Source: an uncultured Thermotogae bacterium (GTDB taxonomy: Bacteria > Thermotogota > Thermotogae > Mesoaciditogales > Mesoaciditogaceae). From it: a stretch of DNA of 32,929 nt. Location of the stretch: NCBI GenBank assembly GCA_913056255.1, contig CAJXLN010000019.1:1-32929 (forward strand), read 5' to 3'. The notes below the pieces were generated by a model. That model saw only the letters and a program-made list of their open reading frames with translations. It was not told where the DNA came from and searched no databases. This document shows positions 15,820 to 24,398 of this stretch, piece after piece (the stretch's first letter is position 1; each line of letters opens with the position of its first letter). The position numbers and the translations under genes are program-made.

Positions 15820-16359
15820 TTGGGACAGGCAAAACACCCTGATTTTGTAAATTTAGTGTGTGTGATATTTGGAAGTGGTTTACAATACAGGTTAAAACAC
15901 GTTTTGGATCTTCTTGTTCCTGAATTTGGGGAGATCGATTTCGTGTCGAAGCCGTTGGATTTTTCTACTTTTACTTCCTATTATAATAAAGAAATGGGTG
16001 AAGGTCTCAAAAGTAGAATAGTGAGTTTTAAATCTTTGATACATCCTTTTGAGCTTGCAGATGCCAAGAGATTCACGAACTCCGTGGAGATGAAACTTGC
16101 AGTAAACGGAAACAGGATTGTTAACATTGATGCCGGTTACATCCACCACAGTCAATTTGTGCTTGCGTCCACTAAACAGTGGGGCAACAGAGTGTATCTC
16201 AAACACGGCATATACGCTGAGATCACACTGCTTTTTCTCAGAGGCCACTTTCATCCATGGGAAATGACCTATCCCAATTACAGGACACCGGAGTACATAG
16301 AAGAGCTTGAGAAAATCAGAGCACTCTACATGAAGAAAAGAAGGAATTCAAAAACGTGA
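15820..16359 (+). CDS. DUF4416 family protein
   Basis: This 179-residue protein matches the DUF4416 pattern: N-terminus MGQAKHPDFVNLVCVIFGS, then a mid-section YYNKEMGEGLKSRIVSF, NIDAGYIHHSQFVLASTK, the charged HGIYAEITLLF, and HPWEMTYPNYRTPEYIEELE near the end. Function is unknown. The conserved His, Asp and Glu residues (GYI, HGIYAE) suggest an enzyme, but that is a guess. TTG at 15820 is taken as the start because MGxxKxP is the usual beginning. It heads the recA operon and overlaps rimO by 4 bases. The neighbourhood is shared by Thermotogota, as far as I recall. Confidence 0.85.
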   Translation: MGQAKHPDFVNLVCVIFGSGLQYRLKHVLDLLVPEFGEIDFVSKPLDFSTFTSYYNKEMGEGLKSRIVSFKSLIHPFELADAKRFTNSVEMKLAVNGNRIVNIDAGYIHHSQFVLASTKQWGNRVYLKHGIYAEITLLFLRGHFHPWEMTYPNYRTPEYIEELEKIRALYMKKRRNSKT

Positions 16360-17639
16360 AGGTTTGGATCGATGTACTTGGTTGCCCTAAGAACGAGGCA
16401 GATTCTTCGGTTGTAGCTGAACTTTTAACCAAAATCGGGTATGAGATCGTCAACGATCTGGAAGATGCGGATGTTGCGATCGTTAATACTTGCGGTTTCA
16501 TAGCTGCTGCAAAAGAAGAATCCATCAACGAGATATTCAGTGTGGTGAAATACAAGCAAGATAAACCTATCAAATTGATCGTCCATGGTTGTCTTGTTCA
16601 AAGGTACATGCACGAACTTCGAGATGGAATACCTGAAGTGGATGCTTTGTTGGGTGTTGTGAGTCCAGAAAAAGTAGTTGAAGCTGTCAGAAAATCGTAC
16701 GACTTTGTGGGAACCCCTCAGCCCGTTTACAAATTCTCCGGAAGAAAAATCAATGATGAACCTTACGTTTACGTGAAAGTTGGAGACGGTTGCAACCGGC
16801 ATTGTGCTTTTTGTGCAATACCGTCCATTAAGGGAACTTTGAAGAACAGATCGATCGAGGATATTCTCAACGAGATCAAATTCTTGATAAAAAACGGGAA
16901 ACGCGAGATCGTACTCGTTTCTCAAGATCTGACTCAATACCACGATGGTTCCAAAGATCTTGTCGATTTAGTACGTGCAATTGACAATGTGGAGGGAAAT
17001 TTCTGGGTCAGATTACTTTATCTCTATCCCGATGGTGTCACGGACGAGTTAATAGAATTCGTGAAGCATTCGCGTCACTTTTTACACTATTTCGATATTC
17101 CCATCCAACATGCATCTCCCAAGATACTCGAAAAAATGCGGCGTAATCCAGATGTGAAAAGATTGAAAACCATGTTTTCGAAGATCAGAGGATCGATCGA
17201 AGATGCAATTCTTCGTACAACGGTGATGATTGGATTTCCCGGAGAAACAGATGAGGAATTTAAAAAATTGGTGGAATTCATGCGTGAAATAGAATTCGAC
17301 AGGCTCGGGGCTTTTATTTACTCAAATGAAGAAGGTACAGCCGCTTACTCGATCGAACCAAAGGTTTCAAAGGCAGTTGCAAGGAAACGTTACAATCAGG
17401 TTATGAAAGTCCAAGAAAAGATAAGTCTTGAGAAGAACAAAAACCGTATTGGAAAAGTCATGGACGTTATCGTAGAAGATGGGAAAGATGGGATCTACCT
17501 TGGGAGAACTTACATGGATGCTCCCGAAATAGACGGATATGTACATTTCACATCTTCAAAATCTCTGAAGAGCGGAGATATGATAAAAGTGAAAGTCGAA
17601 GATTGCGAATTTTACGATCTTGAAGGTGTTGCGCTTTGA
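16356..17639 (+). CDS. rimO: Ribosomal protein S12 methylthiotransferase RimO
   Basis: RimO, 427 residues, is a radical SAM enzyme that adds a methylthio group to the conserved aspartate of ribosomal protein S12. The N-terminal UPF0004 domain starts VWIDVLGCPKNEADSSVVAE and has NTCGFI and HGCLVQRY, giving the three Cys of the auxiliary cluster. The radical SAM motif is DGCNRHCAFCAIPSIKG near residues 143-160. A TRAM domain closes the protein (IGKVMDVIVEDGKDGIYLGR). LGCPKN rather than LGCKxN in the first motif and VSQDLTQY support RimO over MiaB and MtaB. The start is GTG at 16356. Confidence 0.95.
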   Translation: MKVWIDVLGCPKNEADSSVVAELLTKIGYEIVNDLEDADVAIVNTCGFIAAAKEESINEIFSVVKYKQDKPIKLIVHGCLVQRYMHELRDGIPEVDALLGVVSPEKVVEAVRKSYDFVGTPQPVYKFSGRKINDEPYVYVKVGDGCNRHCAFCAIPSIKGTLKNRSIEDILNEIKFLIKNGKREIVLVSQDLTQYHDGSKDLVDLVRAIDNVEGNFWVRLLYLYPDGVTDELIEFVKHSRHFLHYFDIPIQHASPKILEKMRRNPDVKRLKTMFSKIRGSIEDAILRTTVMIGFPGETDEEFKKLVEFMREIEFDRLGAFIYSNEEGTAAYSIEPKVSKAVARKRYNQVMKVQEKISLEKNKNRIGKVMDVIVEDGKDGIYLGRTYMDAPEIDGYVHFTSSKSLKSGDMIKVKVEDCEFYDLEGVAL

Positions 17640-18175
17640 AAATCACTTTGGCTACAAGATTGACTTTTGTTCGTGTGTTTTTAGTGATCCCATTCATGTA
17701 TGCAGCTTTAAGCGATGGCAAACTTATGGCGGGTGCGGCTCTTTTTTTGTTTGTGGTGGCATCTTTTACAGATTATCTTGACGGCAAAATGGCCAGAGTC
17801 ATGCATGAAGTTACAACTATGGGTAAATTCGTCGATCAGCTTGCCGATAAGGTTCTGATAGATGCAGCGCTTTTGGTTTTTCTCCAGCATGGAGAAATCG
17901 CAAGCTGGTTTGTGATCACCATCATTGCAAGGGATATAGCCGTAAGTGGTCTCAGGATGATAGCAGCGAGCAACTCCAATGTGATCGCGGCAAGTTGGTT
18001 TGCGAAATTGAAAACGGTATCTCAAATGGTCTTCGTGGTAGCCGTTCTGCTTTATCATGTAACACCTGTTTTGGGATGGACTTTAAATATCGTGCTCATG
18101 TGGATCACATTCGCCATGACGATATTGTCCGGATTTGATTATTTTTTAAAGAATTTGGAGGTTTTCGAGGAATGA
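17636..18175 (+). CDS. pgsA: CDP-diacylglycerol--glycerol-3-phosphate 3-phosphatidyltransferase
   Basis: PgsA, 179 residues, makes phosphatidylglycerol phosphate from CDP-diacylglycerol and glycerol 3-phosphate in the membrane. The CDP-alcohol phosphotransferase motif is complete: DYLDGKMARVMHEVTTMGKF followed by VDQLADK, giving D-x2-DG-x2-AR-x8-G-x3-D-x3-D. The opening TLATRLTFVRVFLVIPFMY is typical of PgsA. Four or five membrane helices are visible. The start is TTG at 17636, overlapping the rimO stop. Confidence 0.93.
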   Translation: MKITLATRLTFVRVFLVIPFMYAALSDGKLMAGAALFLFVVASFTDYLDGKMARVMHEVTTMGKFVDQLADKVLIDAALLVFLQHGEIASWFVITIIARDIAVSGLRMIAASNSNVIAASWFAKLKTVSQMVFVVAVLLYHVTPVLGWTLNIVLMWITFAMTILSGFDYFLKNLEVFEE

Positions 18176-18723
18176 GAACTTTCATGGCAGTGGAGACCAC
18201 TCAAGAAGTTTCAAACAGAATCAGTTATGTGCAAGAAAAACTGAAAAAATCCGGATTTTATGGGAGCTGGCCTGTAACTCGTAATGTGCACTTAACCCTT
18301 TTCTTTTTTGGAGAGATTGAAGAAGCGAAGACCAAAGGTATTATCGAGGTCATGGATGAAGTTGCAACGAAGACTGGAAAGTTCGAATTGATAACTCACG
18401 GTACGAGTTTTTTTCCTTCGAAAGGCTTACCAAGAGTCATATGGCTCGGTTGTGAAGGAGAGGGAGTACGAAACTTGTACAAAAGTTTAAAGGGCCCTCT
18501 GAAGAAAATTGGTTTTAACTTTGGAAATGAATTCACACCACATATAACGGTTGGGAGAATTAAAGGTGTCCCTAAAAATTGGCGGAAAAAGATATCAGAA
18601 GTGGAGTACGATCCGGTTAAATTCACGTGCAGCTATGTGAATTTGCTCTCGTCCAAGCTAACTCCACACGGTTCAATATACACCACGATTCACAAGAGCA
18701 AATTGGGAGGTTTGAAATTATGA
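18172..18723 (+). CDS. thpR: RNA 2',3'-cyclic phosphodiesterase (2'-5' RNA ligase family)
   Basis: This 183-residue protein of the 2H phosphoesterase superfamily has the two HxTx motifs [10 protein letters not shown] (near residue 41) and [10 protein letters not shown] (near 124), plus the N-terminus [16 protein letters not shown]. Members hydrolyse 2',3'-cyclic phosphates or join 2'-5' RNA ends in vitro; the cellular role is unclear. It overlaps pgsA and recA by 4 bases at each side (ATGA). Confidence 0.92.
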   Translation: MRTFMAVETTQEVSNRISYVQEKLKKSGFYGSWPVTRNVHLTLFFFGEIEEAKTKGIIEVMDEVATKTGKFELITHGTSFFPSKGLPRVIWLGCEGEGVRNLYKSLKGPLKKIGFNFGNEFTPHITVGRIKGVPKNWRKKISEVEYDPVKFTCSYVNLLSSKLTPHGSIYTTIHKSKLGGLKL

Positions 18724-19796
18724 AAAAAGAGAAGAATATCAACGATAAAGAAAAGGCTCTTGAAAATGCCATAAAACAGATAGAAAGGGATTTTGGAAAA
18801 GGTTCCATAATGGTTCTCGGGGAAGATCGAGTCGTGAAGAACTTAGACGTAGTCTCCACAGGTTCCCTTGCTCTCGATGTGGCTCTCGGTGTTGGTGGAT
18901 ACCCCAGGGGGAGAGTAGTGGAGATATACGGTCCAGAGTCAAGTGGAAAGACAACTCTGACACTTCACGCGATTGCGGAGGTTCAAAAAATTGGAGGGAC
19001 GGCAGCTTTTATAGATGTTGAGCATGCGCTCGATCCAATCTATGCGAAAAATCTGGGAGTCGATATAAATCATCTTCTAATATCTCAACCTGACAGTGGG
19101 GAACAAGCACTGGAGATCGTTGACACACTGGTGAGATCAAATGCGGTGGACATGATAATCGTTGATTCCGTAGCTGCTTTGGTGCCTCGAGCAGAGATCG
19201 AAGGGGCCATGGGAGATGCTCAAATGGGTCTACAAGCGCGTCTCATGTCACAAGCTCTGAGAAAATTAACCGCAAATGTTGGTAAGTCCAAAACTATCGT
19301 GATCTTCACAAATCAGATTAGAATGAAAATAGGCGTCATGTTCGGCAATCCAGAAACCACCAGTGGAGGTAATGCTTTGAAATTCTACGCGACTATACGT
19401 CTCGATATAAGAAGAAAAAGTCCAATAAAAGAGGGAGACAGGATCATTGGAAACGAGACTCGTATCAAGGTTGTGAAGAACAAAGTGGCGCCACCTTTTC
19501 GTGAAGCGCGATTTGATATCATCTACGGCAAAGGAGTTGTCAGGGAAAATGAGCTCATTGAACTCGGTATTGACGAAGGTTTCGTTTCAAAGAGGGGTTC
19601 TTGGTTGAGCTATAACGCGCCGAATGGTGAAGAGATCAGTCTTGGACAAGGTAAGAACAAAGCGGTGCAATTTCTGAAAGAAAATCCTGAAATCTCTGAA
19701 GAACTTGAAAAAAGAATAAGAACGGCATATGGAATTTTGGAGAGAGGAAAAGAGGAAAAGGAAGAGAAGATTTCCGAAAATGGATCAGAAGAATAA
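18720..19796 (+). CDS. recA: Recombinase RecA
   Basis: RecA, 358 residues, is the strand-exchange protein of homologous recombination and trigger of the SOS response. Walker A is GPESSGKTT (71-79), and Walker B lies in [18 protein letters not shown]. Loop L1 contains [18 protein letters not shown]. Loop L2 contains [20 protein letters not shown]. The C-terminal tail is acidic ([14 protein letters not shown]). The ATG at 18720 overlaps the thpR stop and gives the normal N-terminus ([20 protein letters not shown]). A longer upstream reading frame is only the thpR region in another frame. Confidence 0.98.
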   Translation: MKKEKNINDKEKALENAIKQIERDFGKGSIMVLGEDRVVKNLDVVSTGSLALDVALGVGGYPRGRVVEIYGPESSGKTTLTLHAIAEVQKIGGTAAFIDVEHALDPIYAKNLGVDINHLLISQPDSGEQALEIVDTLVRSNAVDMIIVDSVAALVPRAEIEGAMGDAQMGLQARLMSQALRKLTANVGKSKTIVIFTNQIRMKIGVMFGNPETTSGGNALKFYATIRLDIRRKSPIKEGDRIIGNETRIKVVKNKVAPPFREARFDIIYGKGVVRENELIELGIDEGFVSKRGSWLSYNAPNGEEISLGQGKNKAVQFLKENPEISEELEKRIRTAYGILERGKEEKEEKISENGSEE

Positions 19797-20334
19797 TTTT
19801 GAAAAGGCTCGTTCATATGCTCTGAGGCTTCTAAAAACAAGAATTCGTTCTGAACGAGAACTTGTAGAAAGAATGGAGAGGAAAGGTTATTCCAAAGAAG
19901 TATCGGAGAAGATCGCTTCTGATCTGAAAAGGGTTGGATTGTTAGATGATCGAAGATTCGCAAAGCTTTTTGCGTTGGATGAAATCGAATTGAAGTGCAA
20001 AGGACCGTGGTACATAAAACACAAGTTGAAAATGTTTGGATTGAACGATGAACTGATTTCACAAACTTTAGATGAAGTGATGGAAGAAGTAGATCTAAAA
20101 AAAGTATTCGCGCACTTTGTGCGATCTCACCATGGAAAATCACGCGACAAGATCGCAGAAGGACTGATAAGAAGAGGATTTGATTCACATACAGTGCACG
20201 AAATGCTGCTCGAGATCTTAGATGATTGGAGGTTTGATAATGAATCAAGAACTGATGCTCATACTGATATTCGTTCCCATAGTCATACTTGCAGTGATAA
20301 TGGGCCACCAGATGGGCAAGGCAAAAGAACTTAA
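19780..20334 (+). CDS. recX: Regulatory protein RecX
   Basis: RecX, 184 residues by the chosen ATG at 19780, binds RecA filaments and limits their activity. It has the three-helix repeats of the family: [37 protein letters not shown], then [20 protein letters not shown]. The start overlaps the recA end by 17 bases. The natural RecX core ends near LLEILDDW at about 20229. The last 35 residues are read out of frame through the rny ribosome-binding site and its first 30 codons, are rich in His, Asp and Ser, and are not RecX-like. Confidence 0.88.
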   Translation: MDQKNNFEKARSYALRLLKTRIRSERELVERMERKGYSKEVSEKIASDLKRVGLLDDRRFAKLFALDEIELKCKGPWYIKHKLKMFGLNDELISQTLDEVMEEVDLKKVFAHFVRSHHGKSRDKIAEGLIRRGFDSHTVHEMLLEILDDWRFDNESRTDAHTDIRSHSHTCSDNGPPDGQGKRT

Positions 20335-21784
20335 CGAACAGAAAAGAGCAAAAGAAAGTGCTAATGAAATAATTAAAAACGCTGAGAAAGAGGCACAGAA
20401 ACTCAAGAAAGAAATGATAGTTGAGGCAAAGCAAGATATATCCTCTTTAAGAAGCGATTTTAACAGAGAAATGAAAAAGCAAAAATGGGAATTAAAACAA
20501 TCCGAAGATCGAATTACCAAACGTGAGGAGATTCTGACTAAAAGGGAAGAAGTACTGACAAAAAAAGAAGAAAAACTTGAAGAATTGGGAGAAGTGATCA
20601 ATAAGAAAAAAACGGAAATTGAGGAAACTTTGAATTTACAAAAAAAGAAACTTCATGAAATTGCAGGACTCAGTCAAGAAGAAGCAAGTCAGATAGTGCT
20701 GGATATAACCAGGAATGAAATGGAAAGAAGCCTTGCGCGGATGTATGCAGAGATAAAAAACAAGTACGAAGAAGAGGCTGAGAATAACGCTAAGTGGGTC
20801 ATGGCAACTGCCATTCAACGATATGCAAGTAGTTATGTAAATGAGATAACTGTTTCCTCTGTTGAACTTCCAAACGATGATATGAAGGGAAGAATCATAG
20901 GACGTGAAGGGAGAAATATTCGGGCATTTGAGAACCTCACTGGTATCGACCTTATAATAGACGATACACCCGAAACGGTGGTGCTTTCCTCTTTCAACCC
21001 ATTAAGGCGCGAAATAGCGCGAATAACTCTTGAAAAGTTGATAGACGATGGTAGAATACACCCTGCTATGATCGAAGAATTCTACGAAAAATCAAAAAAA
21101 GAAATAGAAAAAGTCGTACGTGATGAAGGGAAAAAAGCTATATTTACCGTTGGTATCTCGAATATGCATCCAGAATTGCTTAAGTTACTTGGAAGATTGA
21201 AATTCAGAACGAGTTTCGGACAAAATGTCTTAATGCACTCGATAGAGGTTGCACAAATAGCTGCCATGATGGCGGAAGAAATAGGCTTGAGTGTTGAAAA
21301 GGTCAAACGCGGAGCACTCTTACATGATATAGGAAAAGCTGTGGATCACGAGGTGCAAGGAACTCATGCTCTGATTGGCGGAGAACTTGCAAGACGTTAT
21401 CGCGAAAAAGACATGGTTGTTAACATGATTCAAGCTCATCATGAAGAGGTGCCATTTCAAAGTCCAGAAGCTGTACTCGTTGCAGCGGCTGATGCCATAA
21501 GTGCAGCAAGGCCAGGAGCGCGTCGGGAAAGCTTAGAAATTTACATAAAGAGGCTTCAAAGACTTGAGGAGATAGCAACAAGTCATAAGTACGTGACAAA
21601 AGCTTATGCCATACAGGCTGGACGTGAAGTTAGAGTCATAGTTGAACCTGATAAGATAGACGATGAATTGGCTGACAAGATGGCATACGATATAGCGCGC
21701 AAGATCGAAGAAACGATGGAATACCCTGGTCAACTAAAAGTGGTGGTAATTCGAGAGAAGAGAAGCATCGAGTACGCGAAATGA
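20240..21784 (+). CDS. rny: Ribonuclease Y
   Basis: RNase Y, 514 residues, is a membrane-anchored endoribonuclease that starts mRNA decay. The N-terminal helix is [19 protein letters not shown] long charged coiled coil follows (about 30-190). The KH domain has GRIIGREGRNIRAFENLTGI near residue 217. The HD domain has LLHDIGKAVDHE near residue 364 and IQAHHEEV. Length and order are as in Bacillus RNase Y. The ATG at 20240 is chosen over 20222 because TTGGAGGTTTGATA gives a well-placed ribosome-binding site. The 5' end is shared with the recX tail in another frame. Confidence 0.95.
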   Translation: MNQELMLILIFVPIVILAVIMGHQMGKAKELNEQKRAKESANEIIKNAEKEAQKLKKEMIVEAKQDISSLRSDFNREMKKQKWELKQSEDRITKREEILTKREEVLTKKEEKLEELGEVINKKKTEIEETLNLQKKKLHEIAGLSQEEASQIVLDITRNEMERSLARMYAEIKNKYEEEAENNAKWVMATAIQRYASSYVNEITVSSVELPNDDMKGRIIGREGRNIRAFENLTGIDLIIDDTPETVVLSSFNPLRREIARITLEKLIDDGRIHPAMIEEFYEKSKKEIEKVVRDEGKKAIFTVGISNMHPELLKLLGRLKFRTSFGQNVLMHSIEVAQIAAMMAEEIGLSVEKVKRGALLHDIGKAVDHEVQGTHALIGGELARRYREKDMVVNMIQAHHEEVPFQSPEAVLVAAADAISAARPGARRESLEIYIKRLQRLEEIATSHKYVTKAYAIQAGREVRVIVEPDKIDDELADKMAYDIARKIEETMEYPGQLKVVVIREKRSIEYAK

Positions 21785-22326
21785 AAAAAAAAGAGATCAT
21801 AGCGGCCGTCTGGCCCGATACTTATATTCAAGATATTCCAGATGAATGTGAAACGATCTTTTTATTGGGTGCGACGATTTCCAACATTGGGGATCGTGTG
21901 CACCTTTTTCCGACCAAAAAAGTATGGGTAGATGTGGACTTCGTTGATGGCCTTGAGAAAAACAAAGCTGCTATCAAATTTTTAAAGGACAAAGGTATAT
22001 ACGGTATCATAACGACAAAGCTTTCACTCGTTAAAGAATGCGAACGTGTAGGCATGCCGGCAATTTTAAGATTTTTTGCCCTTGATTCTCATGCCGTAAG
22101 AAATGGACTTCGTCATCTTTTACACGTTAAAAAGATAGAAGTATTACCCGCTGCAGTACTTCCAAAGCTTATTCCAACACTTAAAGGTATAAATCCCGAT
22201 CTGTTCGTCATAGCTGCCGGACTCATTTCATCAGCTCATGAAGTTAGAGAACTTTTTGAAAGTGGCGTGGATGCCGTGTCGATCGGTGGAGAACTTAAGA
22301 AAGTGTGGAAAGAATTTCGTCTTTGA
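21781..22326 (+). CDS. glpP: Glycerol-3-phosphate responsive antiterminator GlpP family
   Basis: This 181-residue protein of the GlpP family has a TIM-barrel-like fold. Visible features are TIFLLGATISNIGDRVHLFP, KKVWVDVDFVDGLEKNKAAI, GIYGIITTKLSLVKECERVG, the MPAILRFFALDS segment, EVLPAAVLPKLIP and GVDAVSIGGELKKVWK. In Bacillus the protein binds glycerol 3-phosphate and mRNA leaders of glycerol genes. No glycerol gene lies in this window, so its targets are elsewhere. It overlaps the rny stop and is the last gene of the operon, an unusual partner for an RNase. Confidence 0.88.
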   Translation: MKKKEIIAAVWPDTYIQDIPDECETIFLLGATISNIGDRVHLFPTKKVWVDVDFVDGLEKNKAAIKFLKDKGIYGIITTKLSLVKECERVGMPAILRFFALDSHAVRNGLRHLLHVKKIEVLPAAVLPKLIPTLKGINPDLFVIAAGLISSAHEVRELFESGVDAVSIGGELKKVWKEFRL

Positions 22327-22397
22327 CTTCGATGACCTATCCTTAACAAAAAGAAGCAATCTAAGCATCTTGATGGATGAAAGGAGAATTTAAAAAG

Positions 22398-22423
22398 TTT
22401 ATCTATCATATCTCATAGATAAA
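22398..22423. repeat. AT-rich inverted repeat after glpP
   Basis: TTTATCTAT (22398-22406) pairs with ATAGATAAA (22415-22423) around 8 bases. It could be a weak terminator for the recA operon, although the following sequence TAATTTG is not a real T-run. It could equally be a protein-binding dyad. Confidence 0.4.
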
Positions 22424-22489
22424 TAATTTGTTTATCGGAAAATCAAATTCGTTTGTTCTATGTTCTCAATCTTAATCATCTCTTCAAGC

Positions 22490-22527
22490 TCAGTATAAAC
22501 TAAAGAAAAATCTTCTTTGTATACTGA
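22490..22527 (+). promoter_or_regulatory. Two-part hairpin upstream of the 50-residue ORF
   Basis: TCAGTATA (22490-22497) pairs with TATACTGA (22520-22527), and inside it AAAGAA (22502-22507) pairs with TTCTTT (22513-22518). It ends 23 bases before the ATG at 22551. No T-run follows, so it is more likely a leader structure or operator than a terminator. Confidence 0.35.
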
Positions 22528-22550
22528 AGTTTGAAAGGTAGGTGCCTTAA

Positions 22551-22703
22551 ATGGAAAAATTCAAGAGAGTTGTTGATAATCCAAGGATCGTGTCGCAGTT
22601 CGAACTGTTAAAAATGATGAGGATGAATAAGAAGGAGGCGAATGTCGAGTTTGTCAGACGCTCTCTTGAGGGACACGAAATGAAAAATAAGCCTAAAGGG
22701 TGA
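22551..22703 (+). CDS. Small hypothetical protein, 50 residues
   Basis: The ATG at 22551 is preceded by AAAGGTAGGTG, a usable ribosome-binding sequence. The product begins MEKFKRVVDNPRIVSQFELL and ends GHEMKNKPKG. It is basic, probably helical, with no membrane segment or metal-binding motif. I do not recognise it. The stop at 22703 is 9 bases before the ABC gene start, and AAGGGTGAG within its end can serve as the next ribosome-binding site, so the two are probably one transcript. It could be a fragment of a larger lost gene. Confidence 0.5.
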   Translation: MEKFKRVVDNPRIVSQFELLKMMRMNKKEANVEFVRRSLEGHEMKNKPKG

Positions 22704-22712
22704 GCTGCAACT

Positions 22713-23438
22713 ATGGATACCGATAGTCCGTTGCTTGAGTTTAAAGATTTTTCTATATGGATAGGGGGAAAGAAATTCGTTGACGATTTTTCCTTAAAAG
22801 TAAAGAGGGGGAGTGTTACTCTTCTTTACGGGCCAAGAGATTCTGGAAAATCTGCCATACTTCGAAGCATGGTCCATTTGAATGAAGAACTTTTTGAAAA
22901 CATTCGAAGTAGTGGAAACATCTTCTTTCACGGAAAGAATATCAAGGAATTAGATCGCAAGAGATTAAGAGAAAAAATCGCTTACATAGACACATCCTTC
23001 ATAGAAAGTCTTTCTTCTTTAACCGTAAATCAAATAATAAAGCTTGTAAAAGGGAACGGTGTTGATCTTTACTCCGACTACATGATAGATCTCCTTAAGA
23101 AATTGGGAATCATTGACTTGCTTGAAAAAGGCTTGTACACGCGTGTAGGTGAACTTCATGGGAATGTCAGGGTCTTATTTCTACTGTTCATGGCTTTGCT
23201 GAGGGAACCGGAGATCATAGCGCTTGATTGTATAGTAGACCATCTTGATGATGAAACAGCTTTGAAAGTACAAAATATTGTGTTATCATTAAAAGAAAGG
23301 TATACTTTGATTCTTGCCACAAGAAAGTTGCCAAATTTTCTGGCGATATCAGATTGGATAGTCGTTTTGCGAGATGGAAAAATTCGATTTAAAGGTAGCA
23401 GAAAAGAGATGATAATGGGTTTTTCCGAGGAGGAGTGA
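22713..23438 (+). CDS. Degenerate ABC ATPase, PstB-like
   Basis: This 241-residue protein has the shape of an ABC ATPase of the PstB group. Walker A is kept (YGPRDSGKSAILRSM). The other catalytic motifs are altered. The Q-loop position reads IAYIDTSF with no Gln. The signature LSGGQ is LHGNV. Walker B ends IIALDCIVDHLDD, with Cys in place of the catalytic Glu. The H-loop reads LILATRKLPN, with Arg in place of His. The frame is intact over full length, so it is not a decaying gene. It may bind ATP without hydrolysing it, as a structural or regulatory subunit. No permease gene is adjacent. It sits 3 bases before the PfkB-family kinase gene. Confidence 0.75.
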   Translation: MDTDSPLLEFKDFSIWIGGKKFVDDFSLKVKRGSVTLLYGPRDSGKSAILRSMVHLNEELFENIRSSGNIFFHGKNIKELDRKRLREKIAYIDTSFIESLSSLTVNQIIKLVKGNGVDLYSDYMIDLLKKLGIIDLLEKGLYTRVGELHGNVRVLFLLFMALLREPEIIALDCIVDHLDDETALKVQNIVLSLKERYTLILATRKLPNFLAISDWIVVLRDGKIRFKGSRKEMIMGFSEEE

Positions 23439-23441
23439 AAA

Positions 23442-24398
23442 TTGGATGTGCTGACCGTTACTTTGAATCCCGCCCTTGATATGGTAATGGAAGTTGACGA
23501 TTTCCGGGTGGGAAGTATTCATCGTATCTTCGACTCTGCAAAGGTTCATGTTTCACCAGGAGGGAAAGGTATAAATGTTTCCATGTATTTAGACCAATTA
23601 GGTATCAAATCCGTGGCAGTTGGCATACTTGGTGGTCTTACAGGAAGAATGTTCCACATGAGATTAAAAAAAGATCACGATGGAATTACCACCAGTTTTT
23701 TGTATGTAGAAGATGAGACACGTGAAGATATGACCATTTCCGACAAAAATGAAAACACGTTAACCGAGATCAATCTGCCAGGGCCAAAAATCGATGAGAA
23801 ACATCTAAACCTTTTTATGAAAAAATACACCGCTTTACTTTCCAGGGTTAAAATTTGTGTAATAGGCGGAACGGTTCCAACCGGAGTTCCGCTTGATGTG
23901 TACAGGGGAATGATTGAGAAAGCTGAAAAATCCGGTGTTATGACAATAGTTAACGTGCATGGTGAACCTTTGACTCATGCGATAAAAGCCAAACCCACCA
24001 TAGTGAAGCCTGATATACGAGGTTCAAAAATCGTTATGGGGAAAAAACTTGAAACCCTTAAAGATTACGTTGAGTCTGCAAAAGAAATGGTAAATATGGG
24101 TACGAAGATGGTTATATACTCCTTCGATATTAAAAACGATCTTGTGGTAACTTCCGAGTGGGCGTACCTTTTCAAGATGAAAACAGAATTGAAAAGCGAA
24201 AACCTTTTAGGAGTCGGAGATGCGTACATTGCGGGTTTGATATACGGCATACTTGAAGGTAAAGATCTCTTTGAAAGTGCTCGCTACGGTATGGCTGCGG
24301 CGATTGCAGACGAAATGACAAAAGAAAAAGATATCGGCGGTATAGAAGGAATGAACAGGGGGCTAAAGTTCGTAGAAATGGAGCGCGTTTCGTTATGA
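23442..24398 (+). CDS. PfkB-family sugar kinase, 1-phosphofructokinase-like
   Basis: This 318-residue ribokinase-fold enzyme of the 1-phosphofructokinase/tagatose-6-phosphate kinase group begins VLTVTLNPALDMVMEVDDF. It contains HVSPGGKGINVSMYLDQLGI and VAVGILGGLTGRMF, as in FruK. The ATP site and catalytic base are in LLGVGDAYIAGLIYG; the usual GAGD is GVGD here, but the catalytic Asp is kept. Some segments (EDETREDMTISDKNENTLTE) follow the hexose phosphate kinase pattern. The substrate is uncertain because no PTS or fructose gene is near. The start is TTG at 23442, after GAGGAGTG. Confidence 0.85.
   Translation: MDVLTVTLNPALDMVMEVDDFRVGSIHRIFDSAKVHVSPGGKGINVSMYLDQLGIKSVAVGILGGLTGRMFHMRLKKDHDGITTSFLYVEDETREDMTISDKNENTLTEINLPGPKIDEKHLNLFMKKYTALLSRVKICVIGGTVPTGVPLDVYRGMIEKAEKSGVMTIVNVHGEPLTHAIKAKPTIVKPDIRGSKIVMGKKLETLKDYVESAKEMVNMGTKMVIYSFDIKNDLVVTSEWAYLFKMKTELKSENLLGVGDAYIAGLIYGILEGKDLFESARYGMAAAIADEMTKEKDIGGIEGMNRGLKFVEMERVSL

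Noticed and set aside
18627-18719. Longer recA frame beginning 31 codons upstream
   Set aside because: The extra part overlaps thpR in another frame and lacks RecA character. ATG at 18720 gives the usual N-terminus.
19610-20434. 274-codon antisense open frame across recA-recX-rny
   Set aside because: Its composition (Phe, Ser, Leu, Cys rich) is what the complement of charged coiled-coil coding gives. All three plus-strand genes are certain.
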